Positions 7,956 to 15,397 of a stretch of 34,080 nucleotides of DNA are shown piece after piece. Numbering within the stretch: the first letter of the stretch is position 1; the number at the start of each line of letters is the position of its first letter. The notes under the pieces were generated by a model, which saw nothing but the letters and a program-made list of their open reading frames with translations, ran no database searches and was not told where the DNA came from. Source of the stretch: Pseudomonadota bacterium (GTDB taxonomy: Bacteria > Pseudomonadota > Alphaproteobacteria > Micropepsales > Micropepsaceae). A program made the translations under genes and the position numbers. Location of the stretch: the NCBI GenBank assembly GCA_029778105.1, contig JAKOQZ010000054.1, positions 1 to 34,080 on the forward strand, in the 5' to 3' direction.

Positions 7956-8924
7956 ATGACCTCCACCGCCACCCCCGTCACCGTGCTGACCGGCTATCTC
8001 GGCGCCGGCAAGACGACGCTGCTGAACCGCATCCTCACCGAGCAGCACGGCAAGAAATACGCCGTCATCGTCAACGAGTTCGGCGAGATCGGCATCGACA
8101 ATGACCTCATCGTCGACGCCGACGAGGAAGTCTTCGAGATGAACAACGGCTGCATCTGCTGCACCGTGCGTGGCGACCTGATCCGCATCCTCTCCAATTT
8201 GATGAAGCGCAAGGGCAAGTTCGATGCGATCCTGGTGGAGACGACGGGTCTCGCCGACCCCTCGCCCGTCGCCCAGACCTTCTTCGTCGACGAGGACGTG
8301 CGCGCGAAGACGAAACTCGACGCCATCGTCACCGTGGTCGACGCCCGCCACATCGAGCAGACGCTGGCAGAGGCCAAGGAAGCCCGCGAGCAGATCGCCT
8401 TCGCCGACGTCATCCTGCTGAACAAGACCGACCTGGCCGACGAGGCGGCGCTCGACCGCGTGGAAGGCGTCATCCGCCGCATCAACCCGCTGGCGGTCAT
8501 CCACCGCACGCAGAACTCGGGCGTCGACCTCACCGAGATCCTCGATCGCGGCGCCTTCGATCTCGACCGCATCCTCAAGATCGAGCCGCACTTCCTCGAT
8601 GGCCATCACCATCACGACCACAACGACGACATCCAGTCCTTCTCGTTCGAGACCACCAAGCCCATGAACGGCGAGGCGCTGACCCACTGGCTGCAGATGA
8701 CCCTGCAGACCAAGGGGCAGGACATCCTGCGCTCCAAGGGCATCTTCGACATCAAGGGCGAGACCAAGCGCTTCGTCTTCCAGGGCGTCCACATGCTGAT
8801 GGACGGCGATTTGACCGGCCCCTGGAAAGACGGCGAGGCCCGCCGCAGCCGCATGGTGTTCATCGGCCGCAATCTGGATCAGGATGAGCTGAAGCGCGGC
8901 TTCGAGTCCTGCATCGCCGCATAA
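7956..8924 (+). CDS. COG0523 (CobW/ZigA-like) GTPase, putative zinc metallochaperone
   Basis: A 322-residue G3E-family GTPase. The Walker A GYLGAGKT is at 13-20, and the metal motif GCICC has its cysteines at C66, C68 and C69. ETTGLADP follows as the switch region and NKTD (156-159) as guanine specificity. A His loop, GHHHHDHND, at 216-224 joins it to the C-terminal CobW_C domain. Proteins of this family insert or deliver metals; members in Zur regulons act in zinc starvation, and the position behind znuCB makes zinc the likely metal here. There is no cobalamin gene nearby. It starts 64 bp after znuB with AAAGGA upstream, so it is probably in the same operon. Confidence 0.9.
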   Translation: MTSTATPVTVLTGYLGAGKTTLLNRILTEQHGKKYAVIVNEFGEIGIDNDLIVDADEEVFEMNNGCICCTVRGDLIRILSNLMKRKGKFDAILVETTGLADPSPVAQTFFVDEDVRAKTKLDAIVTVVDARHIEQTLAEAKEAREQIAFADVILLNKTDLADEAALDRVEGVIRRINPLAVIHRTQNSGVDLTEILDRGAFDLDRILKIEPHFLDGHHHHDHNDDIQSFSFETTKPMNGEALTHWLQMTLQTKGQDILRSKGIFDIKGETKRFVFQGVHMLMDGDLTGPWKDGEARRSRMVFIGRNLDQDELKRGFESCIAA

Positions 8925-8943
8925 GCGGGCAAAGGGGGGCACC

Positions 8944-9375
8944 ATGAGTTCCGTCGTCACCGGCGCGATCATCGGCGCGTCGATCGGTCTGATCTACAGC
9001 GGCTATATCCTGCTGAGCGCGGGCAAGAAAAAGGGCGACAAATACCTGAAGGAGATGACGCGGCGCGTCACGCCGCTGGAGGCGCCGATGCCGCCCGCTG
9101 CCGTCTTCGCCGCGCTGAGGAACGGCATCATCGATCACCCCGCCACGCTGGAGGCCGCAGATGAGGCCGCCACGCGGCTGGTCTTCACCGACAAGGCTTC
9201 GATGACGACGTTCGGCTTCTTCTATCCCATCCACATCACGCCCTCCGCGCAGGGCGCGCATCTCGACATCGGCATCGTCAGCCGCGGCAACCAGTGGGGG
9301 CCGCTGGTGACCAAGGCGCACAGAATTTTCGTGGAAGGCGTTTGCAGAACGCTTGGCCTGCCCGAACCGTCATGA
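8944..9375 (+). CDS. Conserved membrane-anchored protein of unknown function in the zinc operon
   Basis: 143 residues. One hydrophobic N-terminal segment (GAIIGASIGLIYSGYILLSAG, about 7-27) is followed by a basic stretch KKKGDKYLKEMTRR, so it is probably a membrane-anchored protein with a cytoplasmic domain. The rest is a compact alpha/beta domain with no motif I can name; it contains no cysteine or histidine cluster that would suggest metal binding. AAGGGGGG precedes the ATG. It lies 19 bp after the GTPase and its TGA overlaps the ATG of the WD40 gene, so it is coupled to that protein. Confidence 0.75.
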   Translation: MSSVVTGAIIGASIGLIYSGYILLSAGKKKGDKYLKEMTRRVTPLEAPMPPAAVFAALRNGIIDHPATLEAADEAATRLVFTDKASMTTFGFFYPIHITPSAQGAHLDIGIVSRGNQWGPLVTKAHRIFVEGVCRTLGLPEPS

Positions 9376-10367
9376 GCTCAGCCGCCGCGCCTGCGCATTT
9401 CCTCAGCACCGATGCCTTCGTCACCGCCGCGCAGTTCAGCGGCGGCCTGGCGGCGCTGGCGCTCGGCGACGGTTCGGTGCGGCTCGTCGCCGCCGACGGC
9501 GCGGAGATATCCGTCGCCGCGCATGACGGCTCGGCGATGGCGCTCGCCGCCACTGCCGACGGCTTCGTCTCGACCGGCGATGACGGCCGCGTCGTCGCCA
9601 TCGCCGCAAACGGCGACACGCGCGAGCTGTTCCGCGCCAAGGGCAAGTGGATCGAGCATGTCGCCTTCAGCGCCGCCTCCGGCGCGCTCGCCTTCGCGGG
9701 CGGCAAGGAGGCCTTCGTCATCCTGAAGCCGGGCGCGGAGCCCCGCCGCCTCGCCCACACGTCCAGCGTGATGGGCCTCGCCTTCGACCCCAAGGGCAAG
9801 CGCCTCGTCACCGCGCATTATAACGGCGTCAGCCTGTGGTGGCCCGGCGCGGAGGCCCCCAGCGCGACCTTCTTGGAATGGAAGGGCTCGCATACCGGCG
9901 TGGTGTGGCACCCGGGCGGCGATTTCATCGTCACCTCCATGCAGGAGAACGCGCTGCACGGCTGGCGCCTCTCCGACAAACAGCACATGCGCATGGCCGG
10001 CTATCCCGCCAAGCCGAAAAGTCTCGCCTTCTTCGCCAAGGGCAAATGGCTCGCAACCTCCGGCGCAGAGTCCGTCGTCTGCTGGCCCTTCGACGGCAAG
10101 GGCCCGATGGGCAAGAGCGCCCGCGAAGTCGGGCCGACGGGCTCGATCTGCACCGTGCTGGCGCCCCACCCCTCGCGCGACCTGATCGCCTCCGGCCACG
10201 CCGACGGCTCGATCTGGATCACGAGGTTCGAAACCGACCAGACAGCCAATGTCCGCGCCCCTGCGGGCGAAGCCGTCAGCGCCCTCGCCTGGCGCGACGA
10301 CGGCCACCGCCTCGCCTTCGGCTGCGAAGACGGCGCGGCAGGTGTGCTGAACTTTGAGCCGGCTTGA
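9372..10367 (+). CDS. WD40-repeat protein, last gene of the zinc operon
   Basis: 331 residues, starting at the ATG that overlaps the preceding TGA (ATGA). Longer readings of this frame would run into the upstream gene and are not needed. The whole protein is made of about seven WD40-like blades, seen as repeats such as AALALGDGSVRLV, MGLAFDPKGKRLVTAHYNGVSLWW, GVVWHPGGDFIVTS, SLAFFAKGKWLATSG and LIASGHADGSIWI. There is no signal peptide, so it should be a cytoplasmic beta-propeller that works as a protein-binding scaffold. Its position behind the COG0523 GTPase suggests it assists metal delivery or a zinc-starvation response, which is inference. An 8-bp inverted repeat TTGAAACT/AGTTTCAA spans its stop codon. 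Confidence 0.85.
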   Translation: MSSAAAPAHFLSTDAFVTAAQFSGGLAALALGDGSVRLVAADGAEISVAAHDGSAMALAATADGFVSTGDDGRVVAIAANGDTRELFRAKGKWIEHVAFSAASGALAFAGGKEAFVILKPGAEPRRLAHTSSVMGLAFDPKGKRLVTAHYNGVSLWWPGAEAPSATFLEWKGSHTGVVWHPGGDFIVTSMQENALHGWRLSDKQHMRMAGYPAKPKSLAFFAKGKWLATSGAESVVCWPFDGKGPMGKSAREVGPTGSICTVLAPHPSRDLIASGHADGSIWITRFETDQTANVRAPAGEAVSALAWRDDGHRLAFGCEDGAAGVLNFEPA

Positions 10368-10387
10368 AACTGATCCGTTAGTTTCAA
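10364..10387. other. Hairpin across the WD40 stop codon
   Basis: TTGAAACT at 10364-10371 and AGTTTCAA at 10380-10387 form a perfect 8-bp AT-rich stem with an 8-nt loop. There is no T run, so a terminator role is doubtful. It marks the border between GC-rich and AT-richer sequence. Confidence 0.4.
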
Positions 10388-10416
10388 CTTAACTGCGGCT
10401 TATCCATGCTAGTTGG

Positions 10417-10914
10417 ATGCGCCTCACATGGAAAAGACGAAACTTCGCTTTGCGGGTGGTGCTCTACTTCCTGACCATCACAGTCTTCTGTGCTTTGGTG
10501 CAACAGATCACAGGTCTTGGAATACGAGGTATTCGAGGGAAAGCCGTACTCGCAGTCGTCGCGTTAATCACGCTTTTCGCCCTGTGGTCAATACGTCGTA
10601 AGGCGCGCGCCGGGCTTCTGCGGGTCGGAGGGTTGTATCTCCGGTTTGCGATTGTGGTTGTCATCGGCGCGCTTGCGACGAGCGTTCTATTCTGGACTCT
10701 GTATGCGACCGTTTGGGCTGGTGAGTTCGACCCCAGAGCCATCTTCTGGGGCTTCGTCGCCGCCACCAAGTCAGCAGCAGTCGTCATCCCAGCAGCACTC
10801 GTGTTGTCTCTGGTTCTGGCTACGCTCACCCGGACGATCCTACTGACGTGGGCTATGCTTGATCCTGATCCGTCGACATCGAAGGTGTCGCCCCCGGCCC
10901 CGCCCGAACCGTAA
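10417..10914 (+). CDS. Hypothetical membrane protein with atypical codon use
   Basis: 165 residues with about four hydrophobic helices (VVLYFLTITVFCALV, AVLAVVALITLFALW, LRFAIVVVIGALATSVLFWTLYA, VVIPAALVLSLVLATLT) and a short cytoplasmic tail rich in proline. I recognise no family. The sequence is visibly AT-richer than its neighbours and uses codons rare elsewhere in the window (GTA, TTA, GGA, CGA), which suggests it was acquired. No good ribosome site precedes the ATG. The 3' end overlaps the convergent HxlR gene by 62 bp. It is probably a real gene because helix structure is consistent through the frame, but expression is uncertain. Confidence 0.6.
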   Translation: MRLTWKRRNFALRVVLYFLTITVFCALVQQITGLGIRGIRGKAVLAVVALITLFALWSIRRKARAGLLRVGGLYLRFAIVVVIGALATSVLFWTLYATVWAGEFDPRAIFWGFVAATKSAAVVIPAALVLSLVLATLTRTILLTWAMLDPDPSTSKVSPPAPPEP

Positions 10915-11335
10915 CCGCGCGCGCGCTCAGCGGTGCGGCGCAGTGCGAGCACACCATCACCGGATCGAAATCATGCCCGCACGTCTTGTGCGTATGCAGC
11001 AGCGGACGGCCCTTGCGCGTGACGCGGTGGGTATCGCCCCAATGCACGATCGCCATGATGACGGGATGCAGCGCGCGCCCAGCCGCGGTCAGGCGGTCCT
11101 CGTAACGCAGCGGCCTCTCCTCATCCGCGCACTTCGCCAGGATGCCCTCGGCCACCAGCTTTTTCAGCCGGTCGGCAAGGATCGGTCGCGTCACGCCGAT
11201 CCGCGTCTGGAAATCGTCGAACCGGCGTACGCCCAGGAAACAGTCGCGCAGGATCAGCAGCGTCCAGCGGGCGCCGATCACGCTCACCGTCCGCGCCACC
11301 GAACACGCTTCGCCTCCGATCTCGTCCCACCGCAT
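10853..11335 (-). CDS. HxlR family transcriptional regulator
   Basis: A 160-residue winged-helix regulator. The N-terminal HxlR domain reads EACSVARTVSVIGARWTLLILRDCFLGVRRFDDFQ, with TRPILADRLKKLVAEGIL as recognition helix and wing; C11 sits in the position used as a redox or electrophile sensor in several HxlR proteins. The C-terminus adds a segment with two HxxxC/CxxC-like pairs (HTHKTCGHDF, VCSHCAAPL) that could form a small zinc ribbon. It diverges from the SDR and HCCA-isomerase pair at 11410-12806, whose control it most likely exerts. GAGGA lies seven bases before the ATG. Confidence 0.9.
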   Translation of the reverse strand: MRWDEIGGEACSVARTVSVIGARWTLLILRDCFLGVRRFDDFQTRIGVTRPILADRLKKLVAEGILAKCADEERPLRYEDRLTAAGRALHPVIMAIVHWGDTHRVTRKGRPLLHTHKTCGHDFDPVMVCSHCAAPLSARAVTVRAGPGATPSMSTDQDQA

Positions 11336-11356
11336 CCGCGCGTCCTCTTGTCAGCC

Positions 11357-11406
11357 CCCACACCCTATGTCAGTTTTGTTTTAGAACTCAATAAGAGCGG
11401 TGTGGG
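11357..11406. promoter_or_regulatory. Inverted repeats in the HxlR-SDR divergent promoter region
   Basis: CCCACACC at 11357-11364 and GGTGTGGG at 11399-11406 are exact inverse complements 34 nt apart. Between them AGTTTT-GTTTT-AGAACT is a 5-of-6 inverted repeat in the only AT-rich part of the gap. One of these is a plausible regulator site; no clear -35/-10 pair was found. Confidence 0.35.
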
Positions 11407-11409
11407 AGT

Positions 11410-12153
11410 ATGAAAGCCAGGAACGCCACCGTCGCCGTCGTCGGCGCAGGCGATTACATCGGCGCCGCCATCGCCAAGCGCTTCGCGTCCGAGGGCTATC
11501 TCGTGGTCGCCGGACGGCGGAACGGCGACAAGCTCCAGCCCCTGAAAGCTGAAATCGAATCCGCCGGGGGCCGTCTTGAGGCCCGCACGCTGGATGCCCG
11601 CAGCGAAGAAGCGATCACCGCATTCCTGAACGACGCCGAAGCCCTCGCGCCCCTCGATGCCGTCATCTTCAACGTCGGCGCGAATGTCCGCTTTCCGCTG
11701 CTGGAGACGACCGAGCGCGTCTATCGCAAAGTGTGGGAAATGGCGGCCTATGCCGGCTTCCTCACCGGGCGCGAGGCCGCCCGCCTGATGCTGCCGCGTG
11801 GGCGTGGCTCTCTCTTCTTCACCGGCGCCACCGCCTCGATGCGCGGCGCCAGCGGCTATGCCGCCTTCGCCGCCGCCAAGTTCGCCCTGCGCGGCACGGC
11901 GCAGGCCATGGCGCGCGAGCTGGGCCCCAAGGGCATCCATGTCGCCCATCTCGTCATCGATGCCGGCGTCGACACCGCCTTCGTGCGCGGCCGCATCGCC
12001 GATGCGCGCGGTCAGGAAGCCGCCGACAATCTACCGAAGGATGTTCTCATGGAGCCAACCTCCATCGCGGAGGCCTACTGGCAATTGCATGTCCAGACGC
12101 GCGACGGCTGGACGCACGAACTCGATCTGCGCCCCTACGGCGAAACCTGGTGA
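11410..12153 (+). CDS. SDR-fold protein of the SDR_c10-like type lacking the catalytic tyrosine
   Basis: A 247-residue short-chain dehydrogenase/reductase fold. The nucleotide motif is incomplete (VVGAGDYIGAAIAKRF), NVGAN near 88-92 replaces the usual NNAG, and the position of the catalytic tyrosine is F153 in YAAFAAAKFAL, with the lysine K157 kept. This combination matches what is known of the conserved-domain subgroup SDR_c10, so the Phe is a family trait rather than a mutation. ELGPKGIHVAHLVIDAGVDT follows as usual for that group. The reaction is unknown and may not be a classical alcohol oxidation. It is followed after 5 bp by an HCCA-isomerase-type gene and is divergent from an HxlR regulator. 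Confidence 0.85.
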   Translation: MKARNATVAVVGAGDYIGAAIAKRFASEGYLVVAGRRNGDKLQPLKAEIESAGGRLEARTLDARSEEAITAFLNDAEALAPLDAVIFNVGANVRFPLLETTERVYRKVWEMAAYAGFLTGREAARLMLPRGRGSLFFTGATASMRGASGYAAFAAAKFALRGTAQAMARELGPKGIHVAHLVIDAGVDTAFVRGRIADARGQEAADNLPKDVLMEPTSIAEAYWQLHVQTRDGWTHELDLRPYGETW

Positions 12154-12158
12154 TCCGC

Positions 12159-12806
12159 ATGACCCTCGATCTGCAGTTCCACTTCGATTTCGGCAGCCCC
12201 AACGCCTATTTCGTCCACCGCGTCATCCCGGATATCGAGATGCGCACCGGCGCGCATTTCGCCTATGTGCCGGTGTTGCTGGGCGGCATCTTCAAGGCGA
12301 CGGGAAACCAGGCCCCGATGATCGCCTTCGCCGGCATCCGCAACAAGCTCGACTATCAGTCGCTGGAAATCCGCCGCTTCATCCAGCGCTATGGCACCGA
12401 TGCCTTCCGCATGAATACGCATTTCCCCGTCAACACGCTGCAGATCATGCGCGCCGCCGTCGCCGCCGAAGAGGAAGGCGTCCTGCCGCACTATGTCGAA
12501 ACCGTCTTCCAGGCGATGTGGGAGAAGTCGCTGAAGATGGACGATCCCGCCGTCATCGCCGCGACGTTGAACGAGGCCGGCCTCGACGCCGAAAAGCTCA
12601 TCGCGCTCAGCCAGACGCCCGAGATCAAGGCGAAACTCGCCGCCAACACCGAAGCGACCGTCGCGCGCGGCACATTCGGCATCCCCACGATTTTCGTGAA
12701 CGACGAGATCTATTTCGGCAAGGATACGGTGCGCGACGTGGAGGAAGAGATCGTGCGCGTGCAGCAGGCCGAGGCCGAACGCGCCCCGGTGCGCGAGTTT
12801 CCCTAA
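12159..12806 (+). CDS. 2-hydroxychromene-2-carboxylate isomerase / DsbA-like GST-kappa family protein
   Basis: 215 residues with the thioredoxin-like DsbA fold of HCCA isomerases and kappa-class GSTs. FHFDFGSPNAYFVHR near the N-terminus has serine (S13) at the glutathione-activating position and no CxxC, so it is an isomerase or glutathione-dependent enzyme, not a disulfide oxidase. The cis-proline region GTFGIPTIFVNDEIYFGKD is near residues 171-189, and the protein has the usual family length. It starts 5 bp after the SDR stop, so the two are in one operon, probably under the divergent HxlR regulator. Known relatives act in naphthalene-type aromatic breakdown, but the substrate here is unknown. 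Its stop overlaps the convergent nuclease stop. Confidence 0.85.
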   Translation: MTLDLQFHFDFGSPNAYFVHRVIPDIEMRTGAHFAYVPVLLGGIFKATGNQAPMIAFAGIRNKLDYQSLEIRRFIQRYGTDAFRMNTHFPVNTLQIMRAAVAAEEEGVLPHYVETVFQAMWEKSLKMDDPAVIAATLNEAGLDAEKLIALSQTPEIKAKLAANTEATVARGTFGIPTIFVNDEIYFGKDTVRDVEEEIVRVQQAEAERAPVREFP

Positions 12807-13309
12807 CGCCCGCCTTCGCGGATTCCCCGCGCCCGCATCAGATCGCCGAGACGCTGCCCGTTCAGGCGGCAGGTCGCGATGATGCGGTCATACGACCGGC
12901 ATTGCCCCGCCCGCCGCGCCCCTTCGCACGGGGTGCAATCCACCGTTTCGCCATAGGCGATCGCGCGCAGCGCGTCCTTCGCTTCGGGCCCGCCCTCCTG
13001 GTTCCATTCCGGCGCGTTGAAATCGCCGAGCCGGATTTCCTCGCCGCTCCGCAGGATCAGCCCGTCACCGTCGACGACGCTGGCGACCCGGGCGGTGATG
13101 ACGGGCGGAAATTCCGCCCCGGCGGAGCGCGTGGCGGACTGCGATGCGGGCGCTGCGGCCTCAAGATCGCGGGCCACGCGCGGCAGGGTCTGCCACACCA
13201 GCGCGAGAAACCCGATGCCGAGCAGCAGCAAGATCGGCCGCCACGGACTGGAGCGGCGCCGGGCGAATATCGCCGATCGTCGGACAAAACGGGTGCGCGG
13301 CATGGCCAT
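12803..13309 (-). CDS. Membrane-anchored staphylococcal-nuclease-like (thermonuclease) protein
   Basis: 168 residues. An arginine-rich start (RFVRRSAIFARRR) and one transmembrane helix (about 25-41) come first, and an SNase domain follows from about residue 70. VVDGDGLIL is the calcium/substrate loop. The three catalytic positions of SNase are present: R93 in RLGDFNAPE, E109 in GPEA and R142 in SYDRII. The positive N-terminus predicts the domain to face the periplasm. Four cysteines (DCTPC, QC, TC) could pair there. By family it cleaves DNA or RNA with calcium, though many bacterial homologues are untested. It is convergent with the isomerase gene, with 4 bp of stop-codon overlap. Confidence 0.85.
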   Translation of the reverse strand: MAMPRTRFVRRSAIFARRRSSPWRPILLLLGIGFLALVWQTLPRVARDLEAAAPASQSATRSAGAEFPPVITARVASVVDGDGLILRSGEEIRLGDFNAPEWNQEGGPEAKDALRAIAYGETVDCTPCEGARRAGQCRSYDRIIATCRLNGQRLGDLMRARGIREGGR

Positions 13310-13400
13310 GCCGCCAGCCTGACCCGGAGGGGTAAACGAAAACCTGCCGGCCGGCGCGGAACCTAGGCCGTCGCGCGCGCCGCCGGGAGCGCGGCGGGCT

Positions 13401-13892
13401 TTAGAGCCCGCCTTCCTTCAGCACGCCGCTCAGCGTCAGCGATTCCGCCTTGCCGGGCCAGAAAACGAAATCCGAGACGCGCCAGCCGTCGGCCGTCTTG
13501 ACCATCAGCACGTCGGTTTCCGAAGCCTGACCCATATTCGACGTGCCGACCCGCACCGTCGCGGCCTCCGGCTTGCTGTCGGTCACCTTCACCGACAACA
13601 GCTTGAGATCCTTGTAGTCCTGGCCGTCGACCAGAAAGTCCCAGTCGATCACCGGCTCTTCGCTGCTCTCTGCCTTTTTCAGCCGCGCGGCGAGTTCGGG
13701 CGTCGCATATTTGCCGGCGTGGGTCAGCACGTCGGGCATGTCGTCCATGGCGCCGGTCGCGTCGGCCTTGTTCAGGGCGTCGAAATAGGTCTGGTACATC
13801 TCGGTGACGACCGCGTCGGGCCCGCGTGTATCGGCCGCGAAGGCCACGCCCATCAGGCCGATAAAAGCCAGAAATCCTGCAAGAAACCGCAC
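13401..13892 (-). CDS. Exported DUF3828-like protein
   Basis: 163 residues with a signal peptide (cleavage probably after GVAFA, about residue 19). The mature part has the DUF3828 pattern: an opening VVTEMYQTYFDALNKA, then YATPELAARLKKAE, DWDFLVDGQDY, and a closing VLMVKTADGWRVSDFVF, an NTF2-like cone fold. The start is GTG at 13892, chosen because GAGGAGAG lies 6 bp before it. Function is unknown. It is transcribed alone, divergent from the GST gene. Confidence 0.75.
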   Translation of the reverse strand: MRFLAGFLAFIGLMGVAFAADTRGPDAVVTEMYQTYFDALNKADATGAMDDMPDVLTHAGKYATPELAARLKKAESSEEPVIDWDFLVDGQDYKDLKLLSVKVTDSKPEAATVRVGTSNMGQASETDVLMVKTADGWRVSDFVFWPGKAESLTLSGVLKEGGL

Positions 13893-14025
13893 GGGACACT
13901 CTCCTCAGATTGCGCCGGCACCATGATCCCGGAACGCGGCCAAGACAATCGCCGCCCCTACGGAAAGCGCAAGAACTTGTTCCGTGCCACGCCTTCGGGT
14001 GAGTATGGCCCAGGGGGAAACGCAC

Positions 14026-14637
14026 ATGATGAAACTTTATCACTGCGTCGGCGCGCGCTCGCTGCGGGCCGTCTGGATGCTGGAGGAAATGGGGCTCGAC
14101 TACGAACTGGTCGTCCTGCCCTTTCCGCCCCGGGTCTTCATGAAGGAGTATCTGGCGGTCAATCCGCTGGGCACCATCCCCTATCTGATCGACGGCGAAA
14201 CGCGGATGACGGAATCGTCGGGCATCTGCCACTATCTCGGCACGAGCTATGGCGACGGCGCACTGGTGGTGAAGCCGGGCGAGGCCGATTACGGCGCCTA
14301 TCTCAACTGGCTCTTCTATTCCGACGCCACCGCCACCTTCCCGCAGACGCTGGTGCTGCGCTACACCCAGCTCGAACCGGAAGAGCGCCGCCAGCCGCAG
14401 GTCGCCGAAGACTACGGCAAGTGGTTCAAGGGCCGCCTCAAGCTCATCGACGCGCAGCTGGAAAAGACCGACTACCTCGCCGCAGGCCGCTTCACCGCCG
14501 CCGACATCGCCGTCGGCTACGCGCTCTATCTCGCCAAACGCCTGGGGCTCGACGATGAGCTGAAGCCCCAGACCCGTGCCTGGTACGACCGCATCACCGC
14601 GCGCGACGCCTTCAGGCGCGCCGACGCGCGGCGTTAG
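14026..14637 (+). CDS. Glutathione S-transferase family protein
   Basis: 203 residues. The N-terminal thioredoxin-like domain reads MKLYHCVGARSLRAVWMLEEMGLDYEL, with NPLGTIPYLIDGETRMTESSGICHYL as the glutathione-binding cis-Pro and Glu-Ser region. The helical C-terminal domain carries the N-capping motif FTAADIAVGYALYL. The ATG at 14026 is preceded at 8 bp by AGGGGG and is followed by a second ATG; upstream in-frame ATGs lack such a site. By family it conjugates glutathione to electrophiles or acts on maleylacetoacetate-like substrates; specificity is unknown. It converges with the methyltransferase gene with 3 bp between stops. Confidence 0.9.
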   Translation: MMKLYHCVGARSLRAVWMLEEMGLDYELVVLPFPPRVFMKEYLAVNPLGTIPYLIDGETRMTESSGICHYLGTSYGDGALVVKPGEADYGAYLNWLFYSDATATFPQTLVLRYTQLEPEERRQPQVAEDYGKWFKGRLKLIDAQLEKTDYLAAGRFTAADIAVGYALYLAKRLGLDDELKPQTRAWYDRITARDAFRRADARR

Positions 14638-14640
14638 CGC

Positions 14641-15387
14641 TTACGAAGCAGGCTTCTTGAACTTGTAGACGAACTGGTCCGTGTGCCCGCGGACCTTCTC
14701 GTCGAACACGTTCAGCGTGTGGTCGTCGGCGGGGTTGGCCAGCGCCACGCTTTCGCTGTCGAACACGAACCCGGCCGCCTCGACCTCGCGCTTCACGATC
14801 GCCGGATCGATGCGATGCAGCGACTCCGCCACATCGACGGGCGCCCCTTCGGCCGCGCGATGATCCACGACGATGTAGTAGCCGCCGGGCTTCAGCATAT
14901 CGAAGACCTGCTTGTTGAACGCCAGCGTATCGACGTCGCCGAAGCCCTTGGTGTGCAGGTCGTGATAGTTCTGCGAGGTCCACACGATATCGGCGTCGCG
15001 GATCGACGTCGTCGCCAGCATCGGCTCGATGACGGCCAGCACGTTGCGATGCTGGATCGCGATCGCTTCGGCGTTCTTGCCCAGATCGTACTTGTCCTTC
15101 AGCTCGGCCGGCACCCAGGCATAGACCTTGCCCTCATCGCCCACGACATCCGCGAACAGACGCGTGAAGTAACCGCCGCCCGGCACCCAGTCGACCACCG
15201 CCATGCCAGGCTTCACATCGGCGAAGGCGAGCAGGACGGCGGGCTTACGGGCAGCGTCGCGCGCGACATCGTCGGGCGGCCGCGTCGTGTCGGCAATGGC
15301 GGCGGCGACCGGATCGGCCGGCGCTTGTGCGAACACGGGTGCGGCCAGGACGCTGGCGGCGACCAGGGCGGCGGCAAGGCGTTTCAT
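14641..15387 (-). CDS. Predicted exported SAM-dependent methyltransferase-like protein
   Basis: 248 residues. A clear signal peptide (MKRLAAALVAASVLAAPVFA) is followed by a class I methyltransferase fold. The SAM motif is VVDWVPGGGYFTRLFADVVG at about 64-83, then KVYAWVP, IVWTSQNYHDL (motif II/III region) and LKPGGYYIVVDHRA. This is the pattern of the COG4798 predicted methyltransferases, which carry signal peptides although SAM is cytoplasmic. The start at 15387 is supported by AGGAGAG 6 bp upstream; longer frames run into the neighbouring gene. It lies 10 bp behind the luciferase-like monooxygenase and is surely cotranscribed with it. The substrate is unknown, and binding of SAM outside the cytoplasm is questionable. 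Confidence 0.8.
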   Translation of the reverse strand: MKRLAAALVAASVLAAPVFAQAPADPVAAAIADTTRPPDDVARDAARKPAVLLAFADVKPGMAVVDWVPGGGYFTRLFADVVGDEGKVYAWVPAELKDKYDLGKNAEAIAIQHRNVLAVIEPMLATTSIRDADIVWTSQNYHDLHTKGFGDVDTLAFNKQVFDMLKPGGYYIVVDHRAAEGAPVDVAESLHRIDPAIVKREVEAAGFVFDSESVALANPADDHTLNVFDEKVRGHTDQFVYKFKKPAS

Positions 15388-15397
15388 GGCGTCTCTC

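Noticed and set aside
7605-8972. 455-codon minus-strand frame opposite znuB and the GTPase
   Set aside because: It spans two clearly coding genes and is rich in Asp/Val/Leu low-complexity sequence.
11559-11568. F153 in the SDR as a sequencing error or inactivating mutation
   Set aside because: The Phe is a known trait of the SDR_c10 conserved-domain subgroup, and the rest of the gene is intact.
12803-12806. Frameshift or fusion between the isomerase and nuclease genes
   Set aside because: The two genes are convergent; only their stop codons overlap, and both proteins are complete.
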